From positions 1 to 29,966 of the forward strand of contig NZ_JALOAA010000026.1 in NCBI RefSeq assembly GCF_023229025.1: DNA of 29,966 bases. The letters are read 5' to 3'. The stretch is from Sulfurimonas sp. (GTDB taxonomy: Bacteria > Campylobacterota > Campylobacteria > Campylobacterales > Sulfurimonadaceae). Numbering within the stretch: the stretch's first letter is position 1; the number at the start of each line of letters is the position of its first letter. Positions 1-9,716 of this stretch are shown here, one piece after another. The notes under the pieces were generated by a model. It saw only the letters and a program-made list of their open reading frames with translations, ran no database searches and was not told the origin of the DNA. Both the position numbers and the translations under genes were made by a program.

Positions 1-3000
1 AAGCTACGCTTTGTTCTTTATACTCTTGAAGCTGGTTTTCTATAGCATCTATATCAAGCTCCATTCCGGCGTTAAAGCCTGCCGTTGCACTCGAGCTGCC
101 TGCCTTTTTGGTTTGTGTATATACAGCAGCAAGTTTGGTCGCCAAGGTCGTCGTCGCCAAGGCTATATTCGTCAGATAATACTCGTCATCGCTTCTTAGT
201 TCATCGACGTAGTATTGCATCTCATTGACATCTGCCTGTTCTATTGCGAGTTTATGCTCTGATAGATCTCTCTTTAGCTGTGAAAGCTTTTCTTCTTGCG
301 TTGAGAGATAATCTTTATAACGGCTATAGTCATCTTTCGCTTTTTTAAGATCCTCCGTTGCTTTTGCAGCAGCATCTACGGTATAGCCAAGCTGTACATA
401 CTCGTTTTTTAGTGTCGCTTTCAATTCTGCCTTACCGTGTGCCTCTTTAGAGTCTATATCCGTTGTCTCTTTGGCTTCTTTTATCGTGATGTCGTTTGTT
501 GCTTGGAGGTTTATATCCTCTTTTGCTTCTATGTTGGAGCCTTGAATGAGGATATCTCCTTTATCTGTCTTTGATGAAGATGCATTAATGTTTATGTTGG
601 TTGCGTCTATGTTTGAACTTGCAACCGTTGTCTTTTTCGTTACTTTGGTCTCATCGTCGTATGTTGCCGTGGCAAGTGTTATAGAAGCTTTTCCTTTGTC
701 GTATTCTACTGCGGCGAACGGATTGACAATTGCCGTTGAGAGCGACTTTAGAGTATCACCAAGCCCAACATCTATTTTTTTATGTTTGGAGTAGGTCTCC
801 TCCGTGTTGGTTGCATTTTTTATCTCTATACCTTGAGCACTTGCACTTAGCATATTGTCCGCTTGCATATCTACACCGACCATATCTATGTTTTCTTTTG
901 AGACGAGTTCTATATTTGTTGCGCTCAAGCTTGAATTTAGAGCTGTTTTTGTAAGTTTTCCTTCCAGGTCTTCACTTTTGGAGTAGAGGCTTCCTCCGCT
1001 AAACCATCCGGACTTTGTCGTATGCGACTCGTTCATACTTCCGTTATATCCTGCTTGTATATTGATGTTTTCTGTACTATCAAGAGCTAAAGTGTCGTCT
1101 GCTTGGAGTTTTGAGCCTATGATATTTATATTATCATTGGTGGTTGTAAGATTTATGTTCACTGCTCTAATCTCTGAGGCAATGTTTGTTGAAGTTGCCT
1201 GCTTTGTTGTAGTAGTCTTTGAGCTAAAAGTCCCTTTTTTTGTTCTTTTTATTTCTGAGTAACTACTGTTGTTCACAGCCAGAACATCGAGTTTTTTGCT
1301 CTGTATGTCAAGGTCGCCATCTGCCTTAATGTTCGAGCCTATAACCTTTACACTCTCTATGGCGTCTATATCTACATTGTCCGCATTAATGTTTGATGAA
1401 AGGTGTTTTGTAAAGTTTGCTTTGTTGTAATTATCAGAGTCGCCTATAAAAAAATCGCTTTTATCTTCGGCAGTTTTTATCTCAACGTCACTTGCTGCAA
1501 TATTTAGCTCTTTAGCGCTAAGAGAGCTGCCCGTTACATGCAGGTTCTTATCTGCATTTATGTTTAGCGTGTTTGAGGCCTCTATGGAAGAGGCTTCCCC
1601 TGTGAGAGTGTAGTTTGAATACTCCATTCCCTTTTTCCATGAGACCTCTTTTTGAGCCCTTTCGTTTATGATGCTGCCTTGTGTAGAAGTCAGTGCTATA
1701 TTGTCCGCTTTTATGCTCGCACTTGTATTTGTTATATCATTTGTAGCTTGCAAAGCCATATCCTGAGCGGCCTCTATATCTCCTCCGACGTTGTTTATGG
1801 TATCTGTCGCACTAATATTAACATTGCCTGCTTTTATGGAGCCTGCGTTATTCAACTCTGCCATGTTTATATCTATGTCATTGGCGGCAATGATCCTTGA
1901 GCCTTTAAGCTCGTAGTTTTGTGCATTGGCGATATAGACGACCGGAACAAGCACTCTCTGCCCCTCTACCTCTTGTTCCTGCATCCATACGATGTCTTTG
2001 GTCAGTGCATTTATCTGTTCTTTGCTGAGTGCTATGCCGGGAGCGAGATGAAGGTCTTGGCTTGCTTCTATCGCGTTATCCATAAGATGATTGTACTGTT
2101 CATTGTCGCTTGTAAGATTGCCGTTTAAAAATCTTTGCCCTGTCTGCTCTAATATACTATCGCGAACCATCCTGTTCTCATAAAGAGCATCACCAAGTCT
2201 TTTTGTAGTTGCCTCGGCATCATACCCGATATGGCCAAGCATATAATCACTGCTGATAAAATTTTCATATATGGCAAACTCTGGGTTTGTCTCTATAAGA
2301 TAGCTGCTTTGAGGGTCTTTCGATAAGACAAAAAAACCGTTATCGTCTTGTGGAAGCGGTATCTCCGCCATGTTTTGCGAGGGAGTAGTTGATGTTATAT
2401 CCAAAGGAACAGGCTTTAAGATAGTAGTATTTTCTTGTATGTTTCCATTGTTTAACCGATTGATATCTCCATATATAGTGCCCCCCGCGCTTAGATTTGC
2501 AGGGATGGACACGTCATCTCTCTTAACTGCATATGGACCGTAGGTATAATCTCCGTAATAAGCAGCGTATTTTACTAGTTTTCCGTCTTGATACAGCCAG
2601 CCGTCATGTCTCTTTTTTTGAATACCACTTAAGCTGTAATCATCGTACAATAAGCATCTCTGTGGTTCTGTATAGCAGTTAACAGAGTTATGTAGGGTAA
2701 TACGAAGTGTCCCTTCATAAGCCTTTGCCCTATTTTCAAAACTTCCTACATCCAAGTACATATCATTTGTACTGATAATATCACTCATCTCATTCATTAC
2801 GCTATCACTTACAATATGCAGGTCATTTCCGGCTAAGATAGTTGCCCGTTCATAGCTTGGATTGTCATAAGGTATTTTTTCATTTAGCACTGCTTCAAGC
2901 GTTGCAAAATGTGTACGAAAAGGCTCTCTTGCCAAGTCAACAGATAGACGGTAGCCAAAGTCGTTTACGTATGCACGAAAAGTATCATTTCTTCCTTCGC

Positions 3001-4471
3001 CTTTTAACATAAGCAGACCGTTCTCGCCGATTACAGTAGCACGTGAATAACCTATACTTTCGTTAAAATAAACAGAATCCAAAATGCTATTTGAAGTAAA
3101 AAAAACATTATCATCAATCTCTTTTACTCTTTTATTGATAAGCTCTTTTGTAAAGATATTGATGTCACCGCTATAAGTCTCTATATTAGCTGAAATATTT
3201 TCAACAATATTAATTTTTTCGTTGGCTTTATTTGCTGCCATGGTCAGATTATTAACAGAAAATATATTTGCGTTTTGATTGTTCTGCAGCTTATTTGAGA
3301 CATAAAGATTCATATCGTTTGCGGCAAATAAAGTCTGATTGTTTATAAGAGTATCCGCCTCTATATCTATATCATTTGCTGATATTAACGCGTTATTTAT
3401 AAGCTCTCCATCTGTAATAAATTGCAAATAACCATCGGAGAGAATTTTGGCATCATTTTGAATATATTGCGCGGCTTCTATCGTAAGCTCATTACTGCTT
3501 TGAAGTGTGTTTTGATTAAACATCTTATCTGCTTTTATGTTTAAAGAGTTTTGTGATGCCACCATACCGTCTTTGACAATCACCTCATCAGCCGCTTGTA
3601 ATGATACAGAGTTCGAGGAGTATACCTCGTCTTGAAGCTCTATATTTTTGTTTGACTCTACGGCAATATTGTGCGCCGTCATCTTTTGCAATTTAATCGT
3701 ACCGTCAGCAGTGACGGTTATATCGCCGTTTGAAGCAACGACTTCTGGAGGAAGTGTAACCCCTACGCCTTGAGCCGTCCCCTCCAGAGTGATAGCGTTT
3801 GCATACATCCCTCCAAGTACCGATGCATCAAGAGAAGCGAACTTGGCATCAAGTCCGTTAGCGTATATCTTTGCATTAAGCCTCAGCACATTCGCATAAA
3901 GCTGCGCACTGTCAGTCTGTGTGGCATCAAGCCCTTCTCCTTCTATGGATATCTCTCCGACCTGTGTGCCGTATGATGATATAGAACCGTTTTGAATGCT
4001 TGGTTTACCGGTAGAGAGCGTTACATTGGAAGTATTTATAAATCCTGCTCCGTTTACTGTGATGCCGTTTGGATTTGCTATAACAAGGTCTGCCCTTTTG
4101 CCAGCTACCTCCGTATAACCGCCAAGCTGTGAAGGGTTTGTGCTCGTAACTTCGTTGAGTATGACCTTTGCGTTGGACGTTAGATGTGAGTTTCCGTATA
4201 TATAGCCGCCGAGTTGAGTATTGACAGTCGTATCCATGGAGTTGTTAAGTATAAGTCCCTCTTTTGAAACATTATAGTGATTATATCTGTTATGAGAGAG
4301 TCCTTGGGCACTTGGGTTAGCTATATTGACAATCTGCACACCGTTTGGTGCACTCTCTAATGTCGTGTTTGTCGTTCCGTCCGTTTCTATGCCTGCCCCG
4401 CTCAATAACGGTGCAAATACCAACAATAAAGAGGTCATGATAGATAATAGTTGTTTATATATTTTTATCAT
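1..4471 (-). CDS. Two-partner secretion exoprotein, FhaB/CdiA-like (TpsA), C-terminus cut by window edge
   Basis: A minus-strand frame open from an ATG at 4471 to the window edge gives 1490 residues without a stop. A GGAG lies 6 bases before the ATG, and the gene starts 11 bases after the tpsB stop. Residues 1-26 form a signal peptide (hydrophobic stretch, then SGAG). A TPS secretion domain follows (about 28-250), with the conserved NPNG motif near residue 132 and the LGGYIYGN motif before it. The body is a beta-helix-like array of roughly 20-residue hemagglutinin repeats, densest at about 940-1340 (units like GSNIKADGDLDIQ), with a WFSGG-type segment. Two cysteines sit at about 598 and 606. 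The visible end (about 1385-1440) is charged and probably coiled-coil, followed by a Ser/Ala/Gly-rich stretch. The protein should be exported through the neighbouring TpsB to the cell surface as an adhesin or contact-dependent inhibition effector. The part that would tell these apart is outside the window. Confidence 0.9.
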   Translation of the reverse strand, partial: MIKIYKQLLSIMTSLLLVFAPLLSGAGIETDGTTNTTLESAPNGVQIVNIANPSAQGLSHNRYNHYNVSKEGLILNNSMDTTVNTQLGGYIYGNSHLTSNAKVILNEVTSTNPSQLGGYTEVAGKRADLVIANPNGITVNGAGFINTSNVTLSTGKPSIQNGSISSYGTQVGEISIEGEGLDATQTDSAQLYANVLRLNAKIYANGLDAKFASLDASVLGGMYANAITLEGTAQGVGVTLPPEVVASNGDITVTADGTIKLQKMTAHNIAVESNKNIELQDEVYSSNSVSLQAADEVIVKDGMVASQNSLNIKADKMFNQNTLQSSNELTIEAAQYIQNDAKILSDGYLQFITDGELINNALISANDIDIEADTLINNQTLFAANDMNLYVSNKLQNNQNANIFSVNNLTMAANKANEKINIVENISANIETYSGDINIFTKELINKRVKEIDDNVFFTSNSILDSVYFNESIGYSRATVIGENGLLMLKGEGRNDTFRAYVNDFGYRLSVDLAREPFRTHFATLEAVLNEKIPYDNPSYERATILAGNDLHIVSDSVMNEMSDIISTNDMYLDVGSFENRAKAYEGTLRITLHNSVNCYTEPQRCLLYDDYSLSGIQKKRHDGWLYQDGKLVKYAAYYGDYTYGPYAVKRDDVSIPANLSAGGTIYGDINRLNNGNIQENTTILKPVPLDITSTTPSQNMAEIPLPQDDNGFFVLSKDPQSSYLIETNPEFAIYENFISSDYMLGHIGYDAEATTKRLGDALYENRMVRDSILEQTGQRFLNGNLTSDNEQYNHLMDNAIEASQDLHLAPGIALSKEQINALTKDIVWMQEQEVEGQRVLVPVVYIANAQNYELKGSRIIAANDIDINMAELNNAGSIKAGNVNISATDTINNVGGDIEAAQDMALQATNDITNTSASIKADNIALTSTQGSIINERAQKEVSWKKGMEYSNYTLTGEASSIEASNTLNINADKNLHVTGSSLSAKELNIAASDVEIKTAEDKSDFFIGDSDNYNKANFTKHLSSNINADNVDIDAIESVKVIGSNIKADGDLDIQSKKLDVLAVNNSSYSEIKRTKKGTFSSKTTTTKQATSTNIASEIRAVNINLTTTNDNINIIGSKLQADDTLALDSTENINIQAGYNGSMNESHTTKSGWFSGGSLYSKSEDLEGKLTKTALNSSLSATNIELVSKENIDMVGVDMQADNMLSASAQGIEIKNATNTEETYSKHKKIDVGLGDTLKSLSTAIVNPFAAVEYDKGKASITLATATYDDETKVTKKTTVASSNIDATNININASSSKTDKGDILIQGSNIEAKEDINLQATNDITIKEAKETTDIDSKEAHGKAELKATLKNEYVQLGYTVDAAAKATEDLKKAKDDYSRYKDYLSTQEEKLSQLKRDLSEHKLAIEQADVNEMQYYVDELRSDDEYYLTNIALATTTLATKLAAVYTQTKKAGSSSATAGFNAGMELDIDAIENQLQEYKEQSVA

Positions 4472-4482
4472 TTTTTGCTCCT

Positions 4483-6045
4483 TTAATATTTAAATATCAA
4501 CGAATACCTAAAAAGGTTTTGAGGTCTTATAGTTGAGGTATGTTTAAGTCCTCGACTCAGCGTAAGTTCCATATCTAGGTTCTTTGCAGCTGTTTTTATC
4601 CCTATTGCCGCTCCAGCTAAGGAGCCACATGCATTTTTTGTATTGCTCTCACACTTTACTGCACCATAATCAAGTCCTACAAAAGGGGATATGCTCTGCA
4701 TAAAATATTGATTTAGACTTGGATAAAAACTTTTTATAAAATCATTTCTGATGTAGTAGCCGTTATTTCCATAGTAAGATGCCTCATAGCCCCTTACGGT
4801 ATAGTAGCTCCCGACACGAAGTTTATTATTATCGTATAGCAGGTCATCCGTATATTGCACATGTGCATTTGAGTTTATTTGATAAGTAGGTATTGGCAAG
4901 TTGTAGATTAAATTGGTATCTAATGAATACTTTGTAAACTGAAGCTTTTCGTCCGAACCTAAAATAGAGCCGTCGTCTCTTGCGCCAAGCCAATTTGTTC
5001 CACGGTAATAGCTTAATATACTTCTAACTTGTCCCCAGTTTTGAAAATAAGTGTCTACCAGATCCACCTGAGCAAGCGCTGTTTTATAACTAGAGACATC
5101 TATAAGCTGATTTGAAAAGTAGTTTTTATTGTCTTTATATTGCACCGAAAAAGCTGCTTCAAGCTTATTGTTTTGAGTACGATGGAGCATCTTGCTCACT
5201 TTTAGATTCGAGCCTGTGGTATCCCCGCTTGAGCGATAGGTGTCATTTAGTCCTAAAACAGCCTGAGAGTATTTAAACCTAAACCAAGTGTACGATACTA
5301 CATAACTACTAAGAGGAAAAGAGTAATCTATCTCAGTACCTGAAATACTTTGATAATAGCTCTGCACTCTGCTACCGTTATAACGAAATGTCAAAATGTC
5401 ATTTATATTTAAGAGATTGTCTATAGAGAGGTCAATATTTAGATAAGGGTTATTGTCATATCCGTCTTTTTCACCGACCGCTCCAATCATCAATCTATAT
5501 GGAGTCTCTTTTTGCGTCTGTATTGCAACTATGCTTTTACCGCTTTGTGTTCCCGGCTTTATCGAAAACTTTGAGCTATATGAGGGGACCCTGTTCATCA
5601 TCTCCAAAGAGGTTTCCAAATTACGTAAATTAAGAGGCTCCCCTTTTTGAAACAAAAATGCCGTTGCTATCCTACCGTCAGAACTATTTGTCTCGCCATG
5701 CACAATATTTTCTAAATATCCTATTGATACACGCACATCAAGCTCTCCATCTAAGATATTTTGCTCTTTATAATACGGCTTGGTTGTAATATAGCCTTTA
5801 TCTATATAAAGCTGCGAAATTGTATTGAGGATATTTTGTAATAATGTTGCATCAATGCAACTATCTAAATATGATGTTAAATACTTTTCCTGTGCATCTT
5901 TATCAAATATATCGTCTTCATTAAGTCTGATTAATTCAAGTTTGGTACAAATTGATTTTTTAGATGTTTTTTCCAAGCTTCTAGGAGTAATATCTGCATA
6001 AATAATAAAACTAAAAAAAAGCAAAAAAATAACTTTATTAAACAA
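4483..6045 (-). CDS. Outer-membrane TpsB transporter, ShlB/FhaC/HecB family
   Basis: Translocates the adjacent exoprotein across the outer membrane. I choose a TTG start at 6045: GGAG lies 6 bases upstream, and the protein then begins with a clean signal peptide (FNKVIFLLFFSFIIYA), giving 520 aa. An in-frame ATG at 6084 would add 13 residues ahead of the signal peptide and is less likely. A POTRA-type region covers about residues 50-165 (YYKEQNILDGELDVRV is typical). The rest is a beta-barrel rich in alternating aromatics, with the VRGY motif of the conserved L6 loop near residue 420, followed by YYGNNGYYIRND. The protein ends in an aromatic residue (IFKY), as outer-membrane barrels do. Its stop codon overlaps the Shine-Dalgarno of the exoprotein gene (TAAAGGAG), so the pair is a tight tpsB-tpsA operon. 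Gene order and length fit the family. Confidence 0.93.
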   Translation of the reverse strand: MFNKVIFLLFFSFIIYADITPRSLEKTSKKSICTKLELIRLNEDDIFDKDAQEKYLTSYLDSCIDATLLQNILNTISQLYIDKGYITTKPYYKEQNILDGELDVRVSIGYLENIVHGETNSSDGRIATAFLFQKGEPLNLRNLETSLEMMNRVPSYSSKFSIKPGTQSGKSIVAIQTQKETPYRLMIGAVGEKDGYDNNPYLNIDLSIDNLLNINDILTFRYNGSRVQSYYQSISGTEIDYSFPLSSYVVSYTWFRFKYSQAVLGLNDTYRSSGDTTGSNLKVSKMLHRTQNNKLEAAFSVQYKDNKNYFSNQLIDVSSYKTALAQVDLVDTYFQNWGQVRSILSYYRGTNWLGARDDGSILGSDEKLQFTKYSLDTNLIYNLPIPTYQINSNAHVQYTDDLLYDNNKLRVGSYYTVRGYEASYYGNNGYYIRNDFIKSFYPSLNQYFMQSISPFVGLDYGAVKCESNTKNACGSLAGAAIGIKTAAKNLDMELTLSRGLKHTSTIRPQNLFRYSLIFKY

Positions 6046-6231
6046 ATAACACTCCTGTTTATTAAAAAAATCAAATAGTAGCAAAATTTAATAAAAAATA
6101 CAACTTTAATGATAGTTTGTTCTTTAATGTGGCTATTTATAGATTACTTATTTAAATTCACCTTCAGTTTACTAACCTTATCTACAATAGTGTAAAGTTA
6201 AATATTCAATCAACTACAGAGGAAGCAGACT

Positions 6232-6666
6232 ATGGCAAAAATCTCCATCTTAACAAAGCGTTCCGTCTTTTTAATATTTTTAGCCTCTAGTGCGGCAAAC
6301 CCGCTATTTGCATCAACAATTTATATCTACTCCGCTTCTGAGCGTTACCAGAAAGCACCGATTACTCAAAGAGATGTTCAAGATGCTTTAATCTCTAAAG
6401 GTTTACAAAATAGTATTGCGGCAAAAAAGAGTCAAGCTATGTTTAAAAAAAGCCAAAATATTAACTCAAAACTTACACATCTCTACAACAATTCAGGTCT
6501 TGGGCTCTCAAGGGAGAAAATTATTGAAGCCTTTGCAAAATATGCACTTTTTGATAAAGAGTGTGACTTAAACTCCTATGACTCTGTTGTAGGCTTTGTT
6601 CAGAGCATAACTCCAAATCTAACTCAAACACAGCTAAATAGCATTAAAGAGATAGTTAAACTCTAG
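6232..6666 (+). CDS. Exported protein of unknown function, 144 aa
   Basis: I do not recognise a family. AGAGGA lies 8 bases before the ATG. The N-terminus looks like a signal peptide: positively charged residues, then VFLIFLASSAANPLFA with a likely cleavage after FAS or nearby, so a periplasmic or secreted location is expected. The mature part is mostly helical and hydrophilic, with one Cys (KECDLN) and no recognisable catalytic motif. It is transcribed divergently from the two-partner secretion operon across a gap of about 190 bases, which could mean a shared regulatory region but proves no link. A TACAAT hexamer at 6183-6188 is a possible -10 element. The slyD-like gene follows 60 bases downstream with its own possible -10, so co-transcription is uncertain. 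Confidence 0.72.
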   Translation: MAKISILTKRSVFLIFLASSAANPLFASTIYIYSASERYQKAPITQRDVQDALISKGLQNSIAAKKSQAMFKKSQNINSKLTHLYNNSGLGLSREKIIEAFAKYALFDKECDLNSYDSVVGFVQSITPNLTQTQLNSIKEIVKL

Positions 6667-6726
6667 CTTTAACTTTTATGTAAATCTATTTAGTTATAGT
6701 ACTCCTTACAAAAAAAAGGAGAACAG

Positions 6727-7146
6727 ATGGCTATTAGTAACAATCAAGTAGTTTCTATGGAGTATGAAGTAAAAGTGGAAGGAAATGTTGTTGATAGCAA
6801 TGTTAACCAAGAACCGTTGGAGTTTACATTTGGCTCAGGGCAAATAATTCCGGGCTTAGAGTCAAGAATTGCAAGTTTAAGCGAAGGTGAATCTGCTTCT
6901 GTAGTGGTTCCTGCAAGTGAAGCTTACGGGGAGTACAATGAAGAGGCTATGCAAAAGATTCCAAAAGAGCAGTTTGAAGGCATAGAGCTATCTATCGGTC
7001 TTCCTCTTCAAGGTCAAGGACCAGATGGCAACCCGGTTCAAGTTGTAGTAAAAGATATTTTAGAGAGTGATGTACTTATAGATTTCAATCATCCTTTAGC
7101 CGGAAAAGAGCTAAACTTCAGCATAAACATACTTTCTGTAAAGTAA
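6727..7146 (+). CDS. slyD: FKBP-type peptidyl-prolyl isomerase, SlyD-like
   Basis: A 139-aa cytosolic prolyl cis-trans isomerase and chaperone. The FKBP fold is clear: an N-terminal strand (VVSMEYEVKVEG), the GSGQIIPGLE motif at about residues 38-47, EGESASVVVPASEAYGEY at about 58-75, the inserted flap at about 76-125, and the closing HPLAGKELNFSINIL segment. The length fits a SlyD core. The His/Cys-rich nickel-binding tail of the E. coli protein is absent, so a role in Ni insertion like that of E. coli SlyD is not supported. AGGAG lies 5 bases before the ATG. The neighbours are unrelated genes of unknown function. A TATAGT hexamer at 6695-6700 is a plausible -10. Confidence 0.92.
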   Translation: MAISNNQVVSMEYEVKVEGNVVDSNVNQEPLEFTFGSGQIIPGLESRIASLSEGESASVVVPASEAYGEYNEEAMQKIPKEQFEGIELSIGLPLQGQGPDGNPVQVVVKDILESDVLIDFNHPLAGKELNFSINILSVK

Positions 7147-7236
7147 AAAGCCTGCAAGGGCTCTTTACAGATAAATATCAAGCAACACCCCTACCTTAAG
7201 AGCATCTACAAAATCCACATATAAGCGAGTCAAATA

Positions 7237-7245
7237 TGTTATAAT
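7237..7245 (+). promoter_or_regulatory. Extended -10 promoter (TGTTATAAT)
   Basis: TG-N-TATAAT lies 45 bases before the ATG at 7291. It is a perfect -10 hexamer with the extended TG, and no convincing -35 is seen, which is common in this bacterial group. It probably starts the mRNA of the 148-aa protein separately from slyD. Confidence 0.55.
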
Positions 7246-7290
7246 CTCAAACACACAATCTTATTTTAATTATTATACGAGGATATTTAT

Positions 7291-7737
7291 ATGAATGAAC
7301 CTTACTTTGAGAATATACAAAAAGATATACTCTCTTATAGAGATTATTTAGAAAAAAACAACATGACTATTGATAAAACAAACAAAATGTTTCTTGATTT
7401 GATTTTAGATATTTTATACTATTTTGGCACCGAGAACCCTGCTAAACTAGATGAACTTTGTGAATACAATATTTTAACTATGAGAAAAGAGTTTGAGAGC
7501 GTTATATACGGAACTTCCGTAAGTGAAAAGACGGAGACGGTGCTGCTTACTTTTTTTCTGCGCATTGCAAAAGAGATGAACGTTAAATACAACAACATAG
7601 AGAATGAAAGCTTGGCAAAACTCTACTCTCTTATGACATCTAAGGATTTTAAATACCCTAGTTACATAAAAAGCCAAAAAGTTTTTGCCCTTGATAGTAT
7701 GCCCGAAAATATAAAAAGAATGCTATCTCTAAAGTAA
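7291..7737 (+). CDS. Conserved-looking cytosolic protein of unknown function, 148 aa
   Basis: No family recognised. The ATG follows ACGAGGAT at a normal distance. The protein is charged, largely helical, lacks a signal peptide or membrane segments, and has one Cys (LDELCEYN). Nothing in it suggests an active site. It has its own extended -10 promoter at 7237-7245 and ends 13 bases before the stop of the convergent aldolase-dehydrogenase gene. That gap (7738-7750) is too short for a normal intrinsic terminator, so the two transcripts probably overlap at their 3' ends. Confidence 0.7.
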   Translation: MNEPYFENIQKDILSYRDYLEKNNMTIDKTNKMFLDLILDILYYFGTENPAKLDELCEYNILTMRKEFESVIYGTSVSEKTETVLLTFFLRIAKEMNVKYNNIENESLAKLYSLMTSKDFKYPSYIKSQKVFALDSMPENIKRMLSLK

Positions 7738-7750
7738 GCGGTTCTAGGCT

Positions 7751-9712
7751 TTAGATTATTCTATCGCTTCCGCCATCTATTGCAACCTGAGCGCCCGTTG
7801 TTTTTGCAAAAGGTGCTCCTGCCATCGCACATACAAGCTCTGCCACATCATTTGAACATATCTCAGTTTTTAATACATTGTTTGTCTTATACTCATGAAC
7901 ACTCATGTTATAAGCTTTTGCTCGGTTTCTTAAAACTTCATCCGTCCAGATAGCTGTATCAAACACGGCATGCGGATGAAGTGTATTTACTCTTACACCA
8001 TATTCGCCAAGCTCTAGTGCCGCAATGCGTGCTAGCTGTGTCTGCCCCGCCTTTGCAACCGAGTAAGCGGCTGCACCTTTTCCCGGAGCAGGAAAGTTTT
8101 TAGAAGCTACCATGACTATAGAAGCGTCAACTCCAAGTTTTAGAAACGGTGCCGTATATTTAATGAGCTTTTGATGTGAAGTGAGATTTATATCCATACT
8201 TCTTTGCCAATTCTCATCGCTTAAACTGTCAAGATTCTCACTTGGAGTAAATATACCTGCATTGCTCACGACTATATCAACTCCTCCAAAACTCTTAACT
8301 GCGCATGAGATTGCATTTTGAATATCTTGGCTAGACGTTAAATCACATTTTACGCCAATAGCGTCAGCCTTACTAAATATCTTCTCTACATCCGGATTTA
8401 TATCAAGAGCGACAACTGCCGCGCCTCTTTTGTTTAGCATCTTTGCGATTGCAAGCCCTATTCCGCTGGCTGCTCCCGTCACGACAGCGACTTTTCCGCT
8501 AAACTCAGGTGCGCTTGCTCCACCTTTAAGTTTTGCCTGCTCAAGCGACCAGTACTCAACTTCAAAGATATTTGCCGCACTTAATGCTTTGTATCCGCCC
8601 AATTTCTCGGCTTTTAAAATTGCCTCGTAAGTGTGCTCATTTATATCTTTTATGATATTTGCCTCTTTTGCATTTGCTCCAAAAGAGAGAGTGCCGTTAC
8701 CTCTAAGAATCGCAAAATTAGGAGCTGGATTTAGAAGTGTCTCATCTTTTTTATTTTGCTCAAAATAATTTTTATACTCTTTTACATACTCTGCCAAATC
8801 AGATGCAAAATCATCTCCCAAAATAGCGGGAACTCTTTTTGTTCTTATAACATGGTCAGGCGTTAGCGGTCCTTGTATAGCAATTTTGTCTATATTTTGC
8901 TTTGAAAAATGTACTGCTATATCTGAATCATTTAAAATGCTTATTGTAGCTCTGCCTTTAAGGTTTGATACCTCTTTTCGGATTTTTGCCAAAGTGAGAA
9001 GCTCTAAAGAGACATAAGCTCTTTCTATATTCAAGGTAGCACCCTTAGCTTCAAGATACTTCTCAGCTTTATCAACAAGCTCTATAGTTTTTTCATAAGA
9101 CTTTTTTGCATCGTCACTAAATGTAAAAAGTCCATGATTCATAAGAACCATCCCCTCTAACTCACTCCAGTTCACATCTCTTGTCATATCATAAATAAGT
9201 TTTGCAAGCACAAATCCGGGCATGATATATGGAATAACAAGCACTTTATCGCCGTATAGCTCTTTTATCCTTGCCTCACCATCTTTTGTGTTTGTAATAG
9301 TAACAACCGCATCGGTATGTGTATGGTCAACAAATTTAAAAGGGATAATTGCATGCAGTATTGCTTCAACAGAAGGGTTTGGAGCAGAAGGGTTTGTCAT
9401 GGCAAGACGCTGATACTTTACCATGTCAGTATCACTTAGCTCTTTTAGCTCTGACATCTTAAGAAGCATCTCCATTTTTACAGGAGCAAAACCCTCAGCC
9501 TCTATAGTAGCCAAATCCCAGCCGCTTCCTTTGACGTACAAAATCTCTTCACTCTCGCCAAAAAGATTTGTTGCAGTTGATTTTACAGAGGTGTTTCCGC
9601 CGCCATGAAGCACCAAAGAAGGGTCACACCCAAGTAGTCTTGATGTATAGACTCTTAAATCCAAGTCCGTTTTAAATCTACTCGCTTCTTCATCATTCCA
9701 TAAACTTGTCAA
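7751..9712 (-). CDS. Bifunctional class II aldolase / short-chain dehydrogenase fusion
   Basis: A 653-aa two-domain enzyme. The N-terminal class II aldolase/adducin domain (about 15-260) has the phosphate-binding GGGNTS motif at 37-42, zinc ligands H130 and H132 (VDHTHTDAV) and a third at H193 (MNHGLF). The C-terminal SDR domain (from about 408) has TGAASGIG near 411-418, a NAG motif, a Ser in IVMVASKN and the catalytic YSVAK near 548-552. The start is a TTG at 9712, with GAGGG 7 bases upstream lying inside the last codons of mtnA. Such fusions are often annotated as rhamnulose-phosphate aldolase/alcohol dehydrogenase. The operon with mtnK and mtnA argues instead for cleavage of 5-(methylthio)ribulose-1-P or 5-deoxyribulose-1-P to DHAP plus an aldehyde, followed by NAD(P)H reduction or oxidation of that aldehyde. 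The domains are certain; the substrate is inferred. Confidence 0.9.
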   Translation of the reverse strand: MTSLWNDEEASRFKTDLDLRVYTSRLLGCDPSLVLHGGGNTSVKSTATNLFGESEEILYVKGSGWDLATIEAEGFAPVKMEMLLKMSELKELSDTDMVKYQRLAMTNPSAPNPSVEAILHAIIPFKFVDHTHTDAVVTITNTKDGEARIKELYGDKVLVIPYIMPGFVLAKLIYDMTRDVNWSELEGMVLMNHGLFTFSDDAKKSYEKTIELVDKAEKYLEAKGATLNIERAYVSLELLTLAKIRKEVSNLKGRATISILNDSDIAVHFSKQNIDKIAIQGPLTPDHVIRTKRVPAILGDDFASDLAEYVKEYKNYFEQNKKDETLLNPAPNFAILRGNGTLSFGANAKEANIIKDINEHTYEAILKAEKLGGYKALSAANIFEVEYWSLEQAKLKGGASAPEFSGKVAVVTGAASGIGLAIAKMLNKRGAAVVALDINPDVEKIFSKADAIGVKCDLTSSQDIQNAISCAVKSFGGVDIVVSNAGIFTPSENLDSLSDENWQRSMDINLTSHQKLIKYTAPFLKLGVDASIVMVASKNFPAPGKGAAAYSVAKAGQTQLARIAALELGEYGVRVNTLHPHAVFDTAIWTDEVLRNRAKAYNMSVHEYKTNNVLKTEICSNDVAELVCAMAGAPFAKTTGAQVAIDGGSDRII

Positions 9713-9716
9713 ATTA

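Noticed and set aside
11..4000. Several plus-strand open frames of 60-80 codons antisense to the exoprotein
   Set aside because: They lack ribosome sites and plausible composition and are explained by the long repetitive coding frame on the minus strand.
6702..6721. CTCCTT...AAGGAG stem that could hide the slyD ribosome site (thermosensor-like)
   Set aside because: The likely -10 (TATAGT, 6695-6700) would start transcription at about 6707, leaving out most of the left arm, and the pairing is expected by chance for any sequence opposite a Shine-Dalgarno.
7751..9712. Rhamnose catabolism (RhaD-type aldolase/alcohol dehydrogenase)
   Set aside because: No rhamnose isomerase, kinase or transporter is present; the coupled neighbours are methylthioribose kinase and isomerase.
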